Notes: generated by a model not told the origin, from the letters alone. Counted from the stretch's first letter, positions 26,570-38,339 are shown. The stretch is DNA of 64,000 nt from Flaccisagitta enflata (GCA_965153355.1 OZ231127.1:37758001-37822000); one strand, 5' to 3'. A program made the numbers and translations.

Positions 26570-28325
26570 TCGTGTGTTCGTGCGTTCAGACTTTCTTGCG
26601 TGCTTTCGCATTTATGTGTTGGCGATGGAATATCGTATATTGTTTTCCATTAATGAAACTTTTTACACCTATAGCTGATTTCAATTTCAACAATCCAAGC
26701 AAAGTTTTTATGGGTTATAACTTTATATGCATAATGCGTTTAGAGAAGGATTAATAATGAATCCTCACCGCCCTGTCCTCTTTTTATATTAATATATAAG
26801 TCTTATAAGAGGCTTAGCACCCCACCACGGCGTAAAGTCGGTATTACGCGCCTGGCTGCACCCAGATGAGATACAGATTAGTGCGAGGCGTTGTTCTCAT
26901 GAGTTCCCCGTCATGTCGTCGCGTGAGGCAACCAAGCTAGTTCGTTTTTATCCGCTTATCGTATTTCTCCCCTTTTTTTAGCGCCCCCTTTAAATGAACC
27001 ACTGATGTCGATCTGTTTTCCTCCATTATAATCTATACATATAATTCACAATTATGTTTGAAAATAGATTACATTGCCTTCATAATCGTCAACGATCAAC
27101 GAGTCTCCCAGTTTTCTTCCTTGTACAAATAAATAATATTCAAATTCCGTTTACACATTTGCCAAAGCGCTAATTACGTTGAAAACTTATCATTATTAAT
27201 TATAATTATTATAATAATTATAATTACATAATTATTATCATTATAACTTATCATTATCATTATTCAATTTTCTGCCCGATGGTTCAATTACTGAAAACAC
27301 GCTGAATCGCCATAACTTTTTATCAGTGCCACTCTTCATTAATTTGATCAAGGCGCCATAACCGTGAATCTAACACTCGCTTTGCAAACATTGAAAGGAT
27401 AAAAGAAATACATTCAGTTGGTCCAAAATTTGATATTCACTAAATTGACACATTTGAACTACTAGTACTACAAGTGATATTTCGTGACACTAGGCTGACT
27501 AGAATTGAATTATCCTTTACGTGTAATTTATGCTTGTTAAGCTTTGGCTCTCTTCATAATCCATAAGACGTGTGACAATCGGGATAAACATGGCAGAGGA
27601 ACGCACAAGTTTGTGTCCTTGAGTCCATCAATCTGTAAGTCGCGCTTTCCGTTATCCATCCTTTTCTTTATGTCGATCTTTCTATCTTTTATAAGGACAT
27701 ATTCGTCATCCTTTAGTTTTCTGTACAAAAGAAATGCCTGGTCGAACCTGAGTTTTTTTTCTCACTTTGCTGTAAATGGAACCTTACCTCGTCGAGATTT
27801 TTTTTCTTAAATGAGAAGTCGAAGAAAAACGATACTGATATTGACACCGCGTTGCGTTACATTCGAAGCGTTATTAACGAGGAACCACTGCGTGTCACGG
27901 GCTGGCGCCACGCAGACCACACGCGCGTTACCGAGACGCCGGCATCATCCACGCCACGTAGAAAATACGCGCGTCACTAGTACGTCAATGTATCCACCGC
28001 GTCACGTATGAAACTCGCGACGGTGTCGTTGACAAGCGTGGTTTTGAATAAGCGTCACATCCGATTATTATCTCGATTATTATCCCTGGGTGTAGCCATA
28101 GCGATGATGGTCCAAATTGCAAGACAGTGTGATGACTTTGGCGTGTCACAGAAATTAATGGATGGGAGCAACGTGTGTTTGTCTGTTTAAATTGAAATTC
28201 CGTTTTTCGATTCTTCTTTTTACGTCACAAACGCGTGAAATTCCACCTCCCAAGCAAGGGCACCGCGAGACGGACGAAGGAAAAGTTACGCGTTACAACG
28301 GAACTGCGTAGAAAGTGAGGGTAAA
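26570..28325. other. Gene-poor stretch
   Basis: Contains a decayed HP 3' end near 26800-26860 (AGTCTTATAAGAGGCTTAGC), an AATTAT-rich palindromic tract at about 27185-27250, and a more GC-rich segment (27840-28010). Two short open frames exist (27544-27810, 28008-28190) with no recognisable domain. Confidence 0.35.
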
Positions 28326-28327
28326 TA

Positions 28328-28445
28328 ATCAAGGCCAAGTAGGCCAATAAGGTGCGACATGTGGATCGTTGAACAAATGCGTTACCCAACTGACCGACCG
28401 ACCAACGGACACAGCCAGTTATAGAGGTGCTTTGTCGCACCTAAA
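28328..28445 (+). mobile_element. HP-F element, complete
   Basis: ATCAAGGCCAAGTAGGCC, the 5' motif AGGTGCGACA (28350-28359), AACAAATGCGTTACCC, an ACTGACCGACCGACC array and the hairpin AGGTGC-TTTGTC-GCACCT (28425-28442). The last ten bases TGTCGCACCT are the exact reverse complement of the 5' motif. AAAAA follows. Confidence 0.8.
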
Positions 28446-28568
28446 AACGATCGTCAGACGGGCATCGCAAGGAGCAATGAAAGGAAAAAAACCTTGTGTC
28501 AGTCGGGCACTGCAAAGAGCATAGAGAAAAAAATGAGCACTATTCGGGCATCGCAAGATGCCTATAGG

Positions 28569-28722
28569 AACAACGCCGGATACTCGGCAAGGCAGTCGTG
28601 GATGGTTGGGCAGGGGCAGTAACGCAACAATCGCTCGCAATTCAGGAATGTGACGGACCAACAGACTTACGTACCTACCGACCAACAGGGCAAGGTGTAG
28701 AGTCACATGTCAGCGACTAAAA
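28569..28722 (+). mobile_element. HP-A element, diverged
   Basis: ACAACGCCGGATACTCGGC, AGTCGTGGATGG, GGGCAGGGGCAGTAACGC, a weak array, AAGGTGTAG and the mismatched hairpin AGTCACATGTCAGCGACT (28701-28718). Confidence 0.72.
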
Positions 28723-29936
<1,214 letters not shown>

Positions 29937-30119
29937 TGGCCTGCCTGCGGATATGACAGCTTTTCGGCCAAAGTCGGAGGGGGAATCAGTGAAGGGAAAA
30001 AGGCGAAAAAATCGTGATGAGATGCCTGAAGGAAATCGGGCGAAGGTCGGAAGCGGAAGCAAAAGCAGAAGTCGGAATTGGAAGCTGGATGTGTATGACT
30101 TCTGGAACAATATTCCTTC

Positions 30120-31085
30120 CTGAAGCCAAACGGAAACCAAAACAGATGGAGAGGGCCTTGTGCGCACCACTTCTACACCATATTTAAATCGAAATGGCAA
30201 ATAGTAAACCTTTGTAGCTCCAAAACTACTAGCCCAGAGGCCTTCAAATTTTCAGTGAATGTTGGTAACAACTGACCATTTTATCATGCAAAAACCAAGA
30301 TTTTCATTCTGAATAGTTTGGGGTCAGTAAAATAAACGGAATAGGCCAAATTTTCAAGGCTTAATCTTTTTTTCTTGTTTTATTTGAGAAGACTTGTCTT
30401 TATCCATATACAGATGTCAAAGAAATTGAGCTAGAACTCCGGGGTTGGTCTCAAATGATAGGAAATTTTTCAAAGATTACACATTTACCAAAAAAAATTG
30501 AAAAAAGTTAGAAATATTTTGAGGTTATCATTGGTTTTTGACAATCATTGCTAAAATCCAGAATGTCAATCATTTGAAAATCATTCAAATCTTCATAAAT
30601 ACAATAAAATGATGAAATTTTTAAGCAAAACTTATATTCATGATTTGTTACTCTTCTTTTAAGACCAACCCCAGGGCCCAAGCTTGCTTAACCAGGAAAA
30701 AATCAATGAAGAAAAAGATTCTTCCAAGTATAGCTGGGAGAAATTGATTTTTTCCATGAAATTGATAGCTTTTCAATGCTTTAATGACCCCCAAACTATT
30801 CAGTATTAAGATCTGAGTTTTGGCATGACAAAATGGTCAGTTGTTACCAACATTCAGTGAAAATTTGAAGGCTTTCAGGCTAGTAGTTTTGAAACTACAA
30901 AGGTTTACTATTTGCCATTTCGATTTAATGACGGTGTAGCTTTCTATTAAACGGAATCTGAAAAACGTTCTTTCTCAATCTAACCCAAAAGCAGACTGGT
31001 TACCAAAAGTAGTCAAGAGCAAATGATTGTTACCTTTGTAACCAAAATTCAACAAATTACCCGAGGGCAATATTGTTAAAAGAGG
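30120..31085 (-). repeat. Dispersed repeat R1 split by a MITE
   Basis: The flanks of the MITE at 30176-30936 match R1: GAGAGGGCCTTGTGCGC on the left; TCTAACCCAAAAG, GGTTACCAAAAGTAGTC and ATTACCCGAGGGCAATATTG on the right, in inverted orientation to 4140-4412. Confidence 0.55.
30176..30936. mobile_element. 760-bp TIR element, copy 1
   Basis: The ends CACCATATTTAAATCG and CGATTTAATGACGGTG are inverted; arms of about 155 bp pair (TTTGTAGCTCCAAAACTAC, GGTAACAACTGACCATTTT and their complements). TA flanks both tips. A second copy of nearly identical length and sequence is at 60137-60896. No transposase frame; the interior is AT-rich. Confidence 0.85.
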
Positions 31086-31164
31086 ATAGAATCGAGGTCA
31101 GGTATGTTTAATTCAAAACCGGGGGTGAAAGTGGTATTGACCACTCAACCAATGATTGCACATG

Positions 31165-31270
31165 GTACCTGGCACCTGCCAGGAAGTGGGAGGGAAGCAA
31201 GGCAGCGGCCCCTATGGGCCGCTGTCCTTATTGTCCTTTTAAGCACAGAGGGGAATTTTCATACGTTTAC
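31165..31270. mobile_element. FB element fragment
   Basis: GGCAGCGGCCCCTATGGGCC, CACAGAGGGGAATTTTCATA and a terminus-like GGTACCTGGCACCTGCC. No array. Confidence 0.5.
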
Positions 31271-32220
<950 letters not shown>

Positions 32221-32235
32221 ACCTTAAAGAGTTTT

Positions 32236-32345
32236 TAAGTGCGTCCTCGCACTTCTATAAGAGGTCATGTCCGTCGGTCGGTTGGTTGGTCGGTTGGTTG
32301 GTTAGTCGGTTGGTTGGTTGGTCGGTCGGTAACGCAAACGTTTGA
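32236..32345 (-). mobile_element. HP-type element, 3' half, variant hairpin
   Basis: On the minus strand a CCGACCAACCAACC array leads to the perfect hairpin AAGTGCG-AGGA-CGCACTT (32254-32237) followed by AAAA. The expected 5' subterminal partner AAGTGCGTCC is not found beyond the array, so the copy is truncated. The stem differs from the other subfamilies. Confidence 0.65.
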
Positions 32346-33340
32346 AATGCGCAAATCGGCTCATTCTCACGTATGTCTTCATTCCTATCACTGTACGAGT
32401 CCGTGACGTGTGAACAGTTCACTAGCTAGCTAGATGCCCTGATGATCGCTGAGTAACTCCGTCTTAAGAATCCCGCTGAAGCGAATACGCGAATTGAAGA
32501 TTGAAGGGATCTGTAAGTTCTATATGATAAATGAGAAAAGGGAGAGGGGGGGGCGGATATTAGAGTGAGCCAAAAGAGAAAAGTGGGACCAGACCACATC
32601 ATTGACAAGGCTCGCTACCTGAGGAGTCGGGGATGAATGATTTCCGGAAGGCGGGGAATGACAGCAAAAGTCCGAGATAACCGCATTAATGTCCTATAGA
32701 AACGATATACAGAGGAAGCTTTCTCGCTTGCACTGGGGAAAAAAGAGAAATCTAAAACAAGGATATGCGCGATATAACGAGGCAATGGTGAAACACTGAG
32801 TCTTTAAATCTAAAAATGATCTTCATATGATCTTTAATTGATCTTTAAATGAGAGGTTAGTCTTTGAATGCAGGCGAAGAATCCTGATAAAGTTCTCTCC
32901 AGAAAAGAGTCCGTTGGAAGAGAGAAGTCGAGGATGAAGAGGAGAAAAGTCGAGGAGTCGTGAGAAGAGGAGGACGATGAGGAAGAGGAGACTTTGGAGC
33001 GACACCCGAAATAACGATTTTTGCGAGATTTCCTGTAGATGGACAAAAGGATAGAACAAAATACGGCGCAATTGATGACAGCCCCAGGATCTGTCAGTAT
33101 GACAGATAAGTTGATTTCTCGAAGGGGGGGGGGAAGCTAAGGGAAAATATGACTACTGTGCAAGCGAGTAAAAAAGAAAATTGGAGATAAGTTAATATGA
33201 TGTGGACTGGGGGGAGGGGGAATACGGTGAACAGAAGCGTATAGACATGAAAGAATAGACAAACAAGACCTATGTACAGAAGAGGAGGAGGAGGACGAGA
33301 ATAATGAGGAGATGGCTTTGCCGTTACTTTTGCCGAGATT
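32346..33340. other. Pyrimidine-biased non-coding sequence (minus strand)
   Basis: The minus strand is rich in TCCTC/CTTC words, like the sequence between the two coding regions at 36100-36260. It may be a trailer of the long minus-strand ORF. No domain is seen in its short open frames. Confidence 0.3.
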
Positions 33341-33343
33341 CAC

Positions 33344-33357
33344 GCCGATGCTCCGGC
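33344..33357 (-). repeat. Hairpin unit 1 (variant)
   Basis: GCCGATGCTCCGGC on the plus strand: stem GCCG/CGGC with a six-base loop. Flanking GCCGA and TCGGC can form an outer stem. Confidence 0.6.
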
Positions 33358-33459
33358 GTCAAATTCGGCTTCGCAACGAGGAGAAACGAGATGAGAAGGA
33401 GGACGATAATGGAGGGGGTTACGCGTCGGGTTTTGTCGCCGCCTTGCCGTGGATTTTCC

Positions 33460-33473
33460 GCCGATGATCCGGC
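33460..33473 (-). repeat. Hairpin unit 2
   Basis: GCCGATGATCCGGC. Flanking CGTGGA and TCCACG form a six-pair outer stem. Confidence 0.65.
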
Positions 33474-33652
33474 GTCCGTCCACGATCTTGACGACATCGA
33501 CCCGATACACGTTCTCCACGGATGAAATCTACGAGATTAAGGGTTATGATGATGATGATGAGGAAGAGCTATATAAGCATAGAACGAATCAAAATGAGTA
33601 TATGTACAAATATGAACAGAATCGAGTATAATTATGTTTATCAGACCGCCTC

Positions 33653-34474
33653 CTAGTGAGGGCGAGATTTTCTTCCAGAAGCGGTGGCGCCTCCACGGTA
33701 GGCTCCTCTTTTCGGCGCCGGGCTGAGGGTGTAGACGTCGTCGTCGTCGGCTGGCTGCGAATTATCCGCGGCCGCCGCCCAATCGTCGATGGTCTCCTCG
33801 GAGACGAATCCATTTCGTCGTTTGAGACGATGTGAAGTCAATCGCCGGTAAATTGATTGGGCGATCGTGGGAAGATGGCGGGATGGAGATGGCGACGTCT
33901 GTTGTTGATGGCGTTGCCACATCTCCGAAATAGGGCGTCGTGCTGACTCGACGACGAGACCCACGTTACCAATCGCCGCCGTGGTTTGGAGGGTACGATG
34001 AGCGACGATATTGATGTCTGATCGGTGTTCTTGTAGTTGTTGTTGTTGAAGATTAAAGTCTCTTTGTTGTTGTTGTTCTTGTTTCTTCTGTTGCTGCTTT
34101 TGTGCTGTCGCATCTTTCCTCAACGACGTCACGGTCTGCTTCAGCTCCTGGTTCTCAAGCTCGAGAAGGGCGAGGCGCTTGAAAACCTCGTCGATTTTCT
34201 TCTTTTCTTCTTCTTTCTCCTTTTCCTCCCTCTCCCTTGACGGGCCAGAGGACGACCCCGACCGACGGCCGGGGCCTGCTGGCCTATCGGAAGAGGAAGG
34301 GCCGGGAGATTGACGAGGATGTGAAGTTGATGAAGATGATGAGGTGGTGGGTGGACGATGCAATGATAGTGCGTGAGATTGACGTCGGGCAGGAGATGGT
34401 GATGATGGGCGTCTTTGGTCGGGGGCGCGGATGGGGCTTCTTGCGCGTTTCTGTGGAGATGGATGACGACGCTA
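33653..34474 (-). CDS. Second half of an uncharacterised coiled-coil/Gln-rich ORF
   Basis: This frame is open from just after a stop at 34472-34474 down to 33653. It begins with an R/S/P-rich segment, then has a charged helical heptad-like stretch (KKKIDEVFKRLALLELENQ, followed by KQTVTSLRKD), a Q-rich segment, and a C-terminus ending GAYRGGATASGRKSRPH. It overlaps the end of the preceding ORF in another frame, and reading from one to the other needs a +1 shift between about 34471 and 34363. I do not recognise a family. The simplest reading is that both halves are one protein of about 780 residues, split by an indel, a frameshift or an unrecognised intron. No zinc knuckle or protease motif is visible. 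Confidence 0.5.
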
Positions 34475-36002
34475 CGGAGGATACAGATGCTGACGAGGTG
34501 ATAGGAGCTGTCGCTGGGATCGACAGGCGCGCCGCCGATGATCCGGCATTGCCCTTCGCGTCCTTTGACTGCTGTTGTTGCTGGCGAGGAGGATGAGATG
34601 GAGGGCCCATTAGGGGTGGAGGACGTGTACGGGCAGGAGTGGAGGATGGCGTGCGTGGTTGAGGAGGAGGAGGAGGAGGAATACGAGTCGATGAAGCTTG
34701 ATGGCGAGGAGATGAAGGAGGAGGAGGAGGAGGAGGAGGCGTGGTCTGTGCTGGTGCGATGGGATTGAATACTTCAATCAGGTCGGGATCTTCGTTGATT
34801 CCCGCGAGGTATTTTCTGAAGAAACAGCGTGACTTCTCGAGGGGGGGATCGGCGGGGTTGATTTGAGAAGCAGGACGACATTGGCGGAAGCGTTCTTTAA
34901 AGGACTTTTCAAAGATGTCAGTCCAGATGTCATGATGGGCCTGGCCTGCCGCGAGAAATCGTTTTTGGGCAGGATCCAGGCCACCGAGTTTCTTCCACTG
35001 TTCCTCTTTCTGCTCTAATAACATTTTATTGTGGTCAAGAAGGTTTTTCGACGCGATGAAGTCTCTCTCGACGTCGGCAGTCTTTTCTGGTTGAGGAAGA
35101 GGAGGAAGAAGAGGAATGGTGGCGGCGAGAGAGAGGCGACCCGTGTTGTCCATCTTTAAGGAGGAGGGGATGAAGATGGAGTGATGGTAAGGTGAAGTGT
35201 TAGGGAGCCGAAGGCCGTCATCGGGAGTTGCGGAGGGAGGAGGCGGAGAAGGAGGGGAAGGAGCGGCGTCGCGAGAGGATGGAGGGAGGGGGTTCGCCGC
35301 GGCAGTCGCCTCTGCAGCAGCAGCTTCCCCCGATGATCCGGGGTCCGCACTGCTGGCTTTGGCGGCTGCTCTGGCTAATTTCTTCTTCTCCTTCTTCGAT
35401 CCGTTTTCAATCGCGTGAATCTTTGCCAAACATTCGTTATCATCAATTTGGACTTGGACGCCGGCGGAGAAGGAGACAAAGGCTGGGCGGGGAGGGTTGA
35501 CGGTGAGGTCCTCGTGTTTAACGATTCCCCTGCCTGGTTTGATCCAGTAGGGGGTGCCGGTCTTGGTTTGAAATATTTGTTCGTGAATGTTGTCGGGGTA
35601 TTTCACGTTAGGTTCATGGTTGACGTCATCGGGGAGGGAGGTAGGGACGCATTGGCATCGGAATGAGGGAGGAGGACGGGATGGGGATGAGGAGAGATTG
35701 AGGAGAGCGGAATTAAACGTGCCCTCTGCTTCCGATGTGTCCATGGACTCTGGATGGTGAGATTGATCGTCGGCGTCGTCGTAGTCGAGAGGACCGATGA
35801 GATCCTCCGCATTTTGATCAACGGCGGCGTCGACGAGGGGGCGCTTTTTCTTCGCGCCGGGAGGAAGAGGGGTTGATGATGAGAATGATGAGGAGGAGGA
35901 GGGCGTTTCTTCTTCGCCGGCGCCGGGAGTTTCCGCCGATGATCCGGCTTCCACCCCCAGCTTGGCGATTCCACGCCCGCTCGTCTCGTTTAAATTTGCC
36001 AT
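34284..36002 (-). CDS. Uncharacterised Pro/Ser-rich ORF with one compact helical domain
   Basis: The likely start is the ATG at 36002 in an AAAATGG context; an upstream in-frame ATG at 36092 gives a poor leader. From this start, residues 1-100 are Ser/Glu/Asp-rich with a basic PGAKKKRP patch. Residues about 125-210 look more ordered (NIHEQIFQTKTGTPYWIKPG, then SFSAGVQVQIDDNECL). A KKEKKKLARAAAKA stretch follows, and residues about 312-415 form a charged helical region (KNLLDHNKMLLEQKEEQWKK, then FFRKYLAGINEDPDLIEVF). Poly-Pro and SH3-ligand-like runs come next. The final 50 or so residues probably lie in the wrong frame, because a better continuation exists in the 33653-34474 frame. It lies 480 bp downstream of a BEL/Pao integrase on the same strand. 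It could be a retroelement gag-like or accessory protein, or a captured host gene. No homology can be claimed. Confidence 0.55.
   Translation of the reverse strand: MANLNETSGRGIAKLGVEAGSSAETPGAGEEETPSSSSSFSSSTPLPPGAKKKRPLVDAAVDQNAEDLIGPLDYDDADDQSHHPESMDTSEAEGTFNSALLNLSSSPSRPPPSFRCQCVPTSLPDDVNHEPNVKYPDNIHEQIFQTKTGTPYWIKPGRGIVKHEDLTVNPPRPAFVSFSAGVQVQIDDNECLAKIHAIENGSKKEKKKLARAAAKASSADPGSSGEAAAAEATAAANPLPPSSRDAAPSPPSPPPPSATPDDGLRLPNTSPYHHSIFIPSSLKMDNTGRLSLAATIPLLPPLPQPEKTADVERDFIASKNLLDHNKMLLEQKEEQWKKLGGLDPAQKRFLAAGQAHHDIWTDIFEKSFKERFRQCRPASQINPADPPLEKSRCFFRKYLAGINEDPDLIEVFNPIAPAQTTPPPPPPPPSSPRHQASSTRIPPPPPPQPRTPSSTPARTRPPPLMGPPSHPPRQQQQQSKDAKGNAGSSAARLSIPATAPITSSASVSSVASSSISTETRKKPHPRPRPKTPIITISCPTSISRTIIASSTHHLIIFINFTSSSISRPFLFR
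34534..34547 (-). repeat. Hairpin unit 3
   Basis: GCCGATGATCCGGC inside the ORF, coding A-G-S-S-A. An AGGCGCG / CGCGTCCT outer stem with one bulge is possible. Confidence 0.6.
35327..35342 (-). repeat. Hairpin unit 4 (stem-changed)
   Basis: CCCCGATGATCCGGGG-type stem around the same ATGATC loop, with CAGCAG/CTGCTG as outer stem. Coding P-G-S-S-G. The stem differs from the other units on both sides, so pairing is kept. Confidence 0.6.
35935..35948 (-). repeat. Hairpin unit 5
   Basis: GCCGATGATCCGGC near the N-terminus of the ORF, coding A-G-S-S-A-E. Confidence 0.6.
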
Positions 36003-36289
36003 TTTGTGATATCTTTTTCTTGATCTAAGAACGGGGAGGTAAACGGATGAGTTCATGTATAATGTCATCGACGTGATTGGAATGAATTTCAAAGACGGGA
36101 GGTAAGTAAAGAAGGATGAGGATAGTAATTGTATATGTGTATAGATCAGATGATGGGTAATGTAAAGAGATCGAGGATGAGGACGAGACAGGTGACGAGA
36201 TATAAAGAAGTGAAGAAAGTTAGGCAGGAAACAGTGTGAATAACGAATATTATGAACGATGGAGGAAAGAGAGAAAAATTTAATATCAA

Positions 36290-36478
36290 TCGCCCCCAGA
36301 CGACTGCCCGGGAATTCTGATATCTTTCAAGTTTATCTTTTAGACGGGAATAAAAAAGTAAGCGAAGAGGAAAGAAATAATGAGCAATGAATTAATAGTA
36401 TAGGAGGAAGAATGATACGATAATCACTGCAATACCAATCAGTCCCAGACGATTGCCCGGGAATTTTTGATATTTTTC
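36290..36478 (-). repeat. Duplicated 45-bp motif between integrase and downstream ORF
   Basis: CCCAGACGACTGCCCGGGAA (about 36296) and CCCAGACGATTGCCCGGGAA (about 36443) plus flanks TTNTGATATNTTTC are direct repeats 147 bp apart. The second lies directly behind the integrase stop, where a 3' LTR would begin. LTR identity is not shown. Confidence 0.6.
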
Positions 36479-36481
36479 TGC

Positions 36482-37483
36482 TCATGCCACAGAGATGAGC
36501 TGTTGATCCGAATCTTCTTCTTGATCCATTTCCAGGTGCACGAGCTTTGTTCTATCTCGTAGAACCACTTTCTTGTCGGCTGTTCTCAGGTATGCCTTTC
36601 TGACATGACCGTTGTCCATTTCCACTTTCACCACGCGACCAAGTTTCCAATGTCCGCGCGATACTTTTTCGTCCACTAGCAGGACGAGATCGTCGATTTT
36701 GAGATTTTTTGAGGATCGTTGCCATTTCTCTCGACCATGGAGAAGCGATATGTAGTCTCTCTTCCAGGCGTTCCAGAACCGATTGACCAGGGCCTGGGCG
36801 TTAGTCCACGCGGATTTAAGACGGTCGGCTTCCGTTAATGATGCGTCGGGAATGACGACGACGTCGGAGTGGGATCGCGCCGTCGGATTAAGAATTGAGA
36901 GAGGCGTGATGGCTTCGCAACTGTTGGATTCTGCTGGCACCGCCGTCAGGGGGCGGCGGTTTAAAGCCGCTTCGATTTCGACGATGGCTGTTTGGAAGAC
37001 GTCGTAATGGATTGATTCGCCGATTGCCATGGCTTTTATATGCTTTTTGAAGAGTGCGACGACCCTCTCCCAGACGCCGCCGTAATGGGGGGTGGCCGTG
37101 GGAATGAAGTCCCATTGGATACCTTTTCTTTTCAATTGTTGAGCCGCAGATTCGTTGTAATTAGTGAGTTGTTGTTTGAGGATTTTATCCGCTGCCGTCA
37201 TGTTGGATCCGCGATCAGAAATGAAATGGCGGACGTTGGGGTTTCGCGCTGCGAATCTGCAGATTGCCAGGATGAGAGAGTTTGCGTCCTGTTTCATGAC
37301 GATCTCTGCGTGGACCGATCGCGTTGGCATACAAGTGAATACCACCACCCATACTTTCCACGACGCTCTTTTGTTGATTTTTACGCCGATTGGGCCGAAA
37401 AGATCAAGTCCTAGTGAATGTGGGGAGGCAGGAGAGGTGACAGAGTGAAAGTGTGAAACACGCCGAAATCTGCATGCGTGGTT
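36482..37483 (-). pseudogene. BEL/Pao retrotransposon integrase and C-terminal domain, 5'-truncated
   Basis: This is the 3' end of a BEL/Pao pol gene. The frame is open from a TAA at about 37485, where an HP-type element abuts, to the TGA at 36482. It starts in the integrase zinc-binding/linker region (HACRFRRVS). The catalytic core follows with all three acidic residues visible: Asp in LDLFGPIGVK, Asp in ISDRGSNMTA, and Glu in HYGGVWERVV. EAALNRRPLT is the usual helix after it. The C-terminal part (NAWKRDYISLLHGREKW, VLLVDEKVSRGHWKLGRV) matches the domain that ends BEL/Pao pol. The integrase would insert element cDNA into host DNA. Reverse transcriptase, RNase H, protease and gag are absent upstream, so the element is a truncated relic, although this part has no stop or frameshift. 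A host-adopted integrase is possible but unsupported. Confidence 0.85.
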
Positions 37484-37585
37484 TTAACAAATGCGTGACA
37501 GACCAACAGAGAGACAGACCAAACAACCAACAGACCAACGGACAGACATGAACTCTTATAAGTATAAGTCGCGTGCGAGACTTAC
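37484..37585 (+). mobile_element. HP-F/C-like element remnant at the broken end of the integrase
   Basis: TAACAAATGCGTGACAGACC (as in HP-F upstream of its array), a CAGACCAACGGACAGAC array, ACTCTTATAAGTATAAG, and the hairpin AAGTCGCGTGCGAGACTT. Confidence 0.6.
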
Positions 37586-37660
37586 AGATTGACTAAGAAT
37601 GACTTTAAATGACTTAGAATGACTTAGATTACCCAAAAATAACTTAAAATGACCTTAAGA
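37586..37660. repeat. ATGACTTAAA-type tandem repeat
   Basis: About seven degenerate 10-bp units directly behind an AGTCGCGTGC hairpin; the same arrangement recurs at 45012-45245. Confidence 0.7.
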
Positions 37661-37662
37661 AA

Positions 37663-37758
37663 TAAAATTGATAAAAAAAGTAAAATGGGGACCGACCGAC
37701 CAACCAACCAATTGATGGACGGACACAGTGGGGCGTAGAGTCGCGTGCGCGTGACTAC
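37663..37758 (+). mobile_element. HP-C element, 5'-truncated
   Basis: AAAAAAAGTAAAATGGGGACC, an ACCGACCAACCAACC array, CACAGTGGGGCGTAG and the hairpin AGTCGCGTGCGCGTGACT (37739-37756). Confidence 0.68.
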
Positions 37759-37759
37759 A

Positions 37760-38110
37760 AACATGGATTCGATTCCAGTACGCGAATGCACAGATATACG
37801 ACTTGCAGAACTTGACTGATTTTCGATTTCGATGCCATTGAGACTTTTCAGGCCTATATTAATTCATATAAATCTAGTTTGCAGAAAGCTATAAGGAACA
37901 CAAAATGATGTTGATCACTTTAAAATCTGCAAAAGGTTTTCTTTTTCTATCTTAGGAAAACAAAAACTAAGTTTATGTAATGATTTCAACTCAAATTGAC
38001 TAAATGACAAATAAACGAAATTACAATGGAGCAGTCATCAAGATACTTCAATATGCAAATGATATCTTGACTTCAATAGCTTTTGTTTGTCCGTCATTTT
38101 TCCGTTTCTT
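37760..38110. other. Unassigned AT-rich sequence
   Basis: No feature recognised. Confidence 0.35.
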
Positions 38111-38111
38111 C

Positions 38112-38337
38112 TTTTTAGTTGCAGACACGCAATTTTGTAAGAGGCTTTGTCCTTCCATCGGTCAGTTGGTCCGTCCGTTGGTCCGTCTGTCAGCACGAGT
38201 CGAAAGGGGGAAAACAAGCGTTTTAGAAGCTTTTTATGTGTGACTGTGTTGGGAAGGGGGTTGGGTGGAGCGATTGGCCGACCCTACCCAAACGTCCGCA
38301 ACAATATTCTGACCCCGCGTCACTTGTTCTTTTTTCT
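38112..38337 (-). mobile_element. HP-B element, complete
   Basis: Minus strand: ACAAGTGACGCGGGGTCAGA, ATATTGTTGCGGACG, GGGTAGGGTC, CACCCAACCCCCTTCCC, AAAACGCTTGTTTTCCCCC, a short GACGGACC array, AAAGCCTCTTAC and the hairpin AATTGCG-TGTC-TGCAACT (38134-38117). Confidence 0.75.
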
Positions 38338-38339
38338 TT

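Noticed and set aside
34284-36002. Long ORF as a standard retroviral-type gag
   Set aside because: No CCHC zinc knuckle or protease is visible and it lies downstream of the integrase, so the name gag is not supported.
36482-37483. Integrase as a Ty3/gypsy or retroviral type
   Set aside because: The HYGGVWER and KRDYISLLHGREKW motifs and the C-terminal domain are those of BEL/Pao pol.
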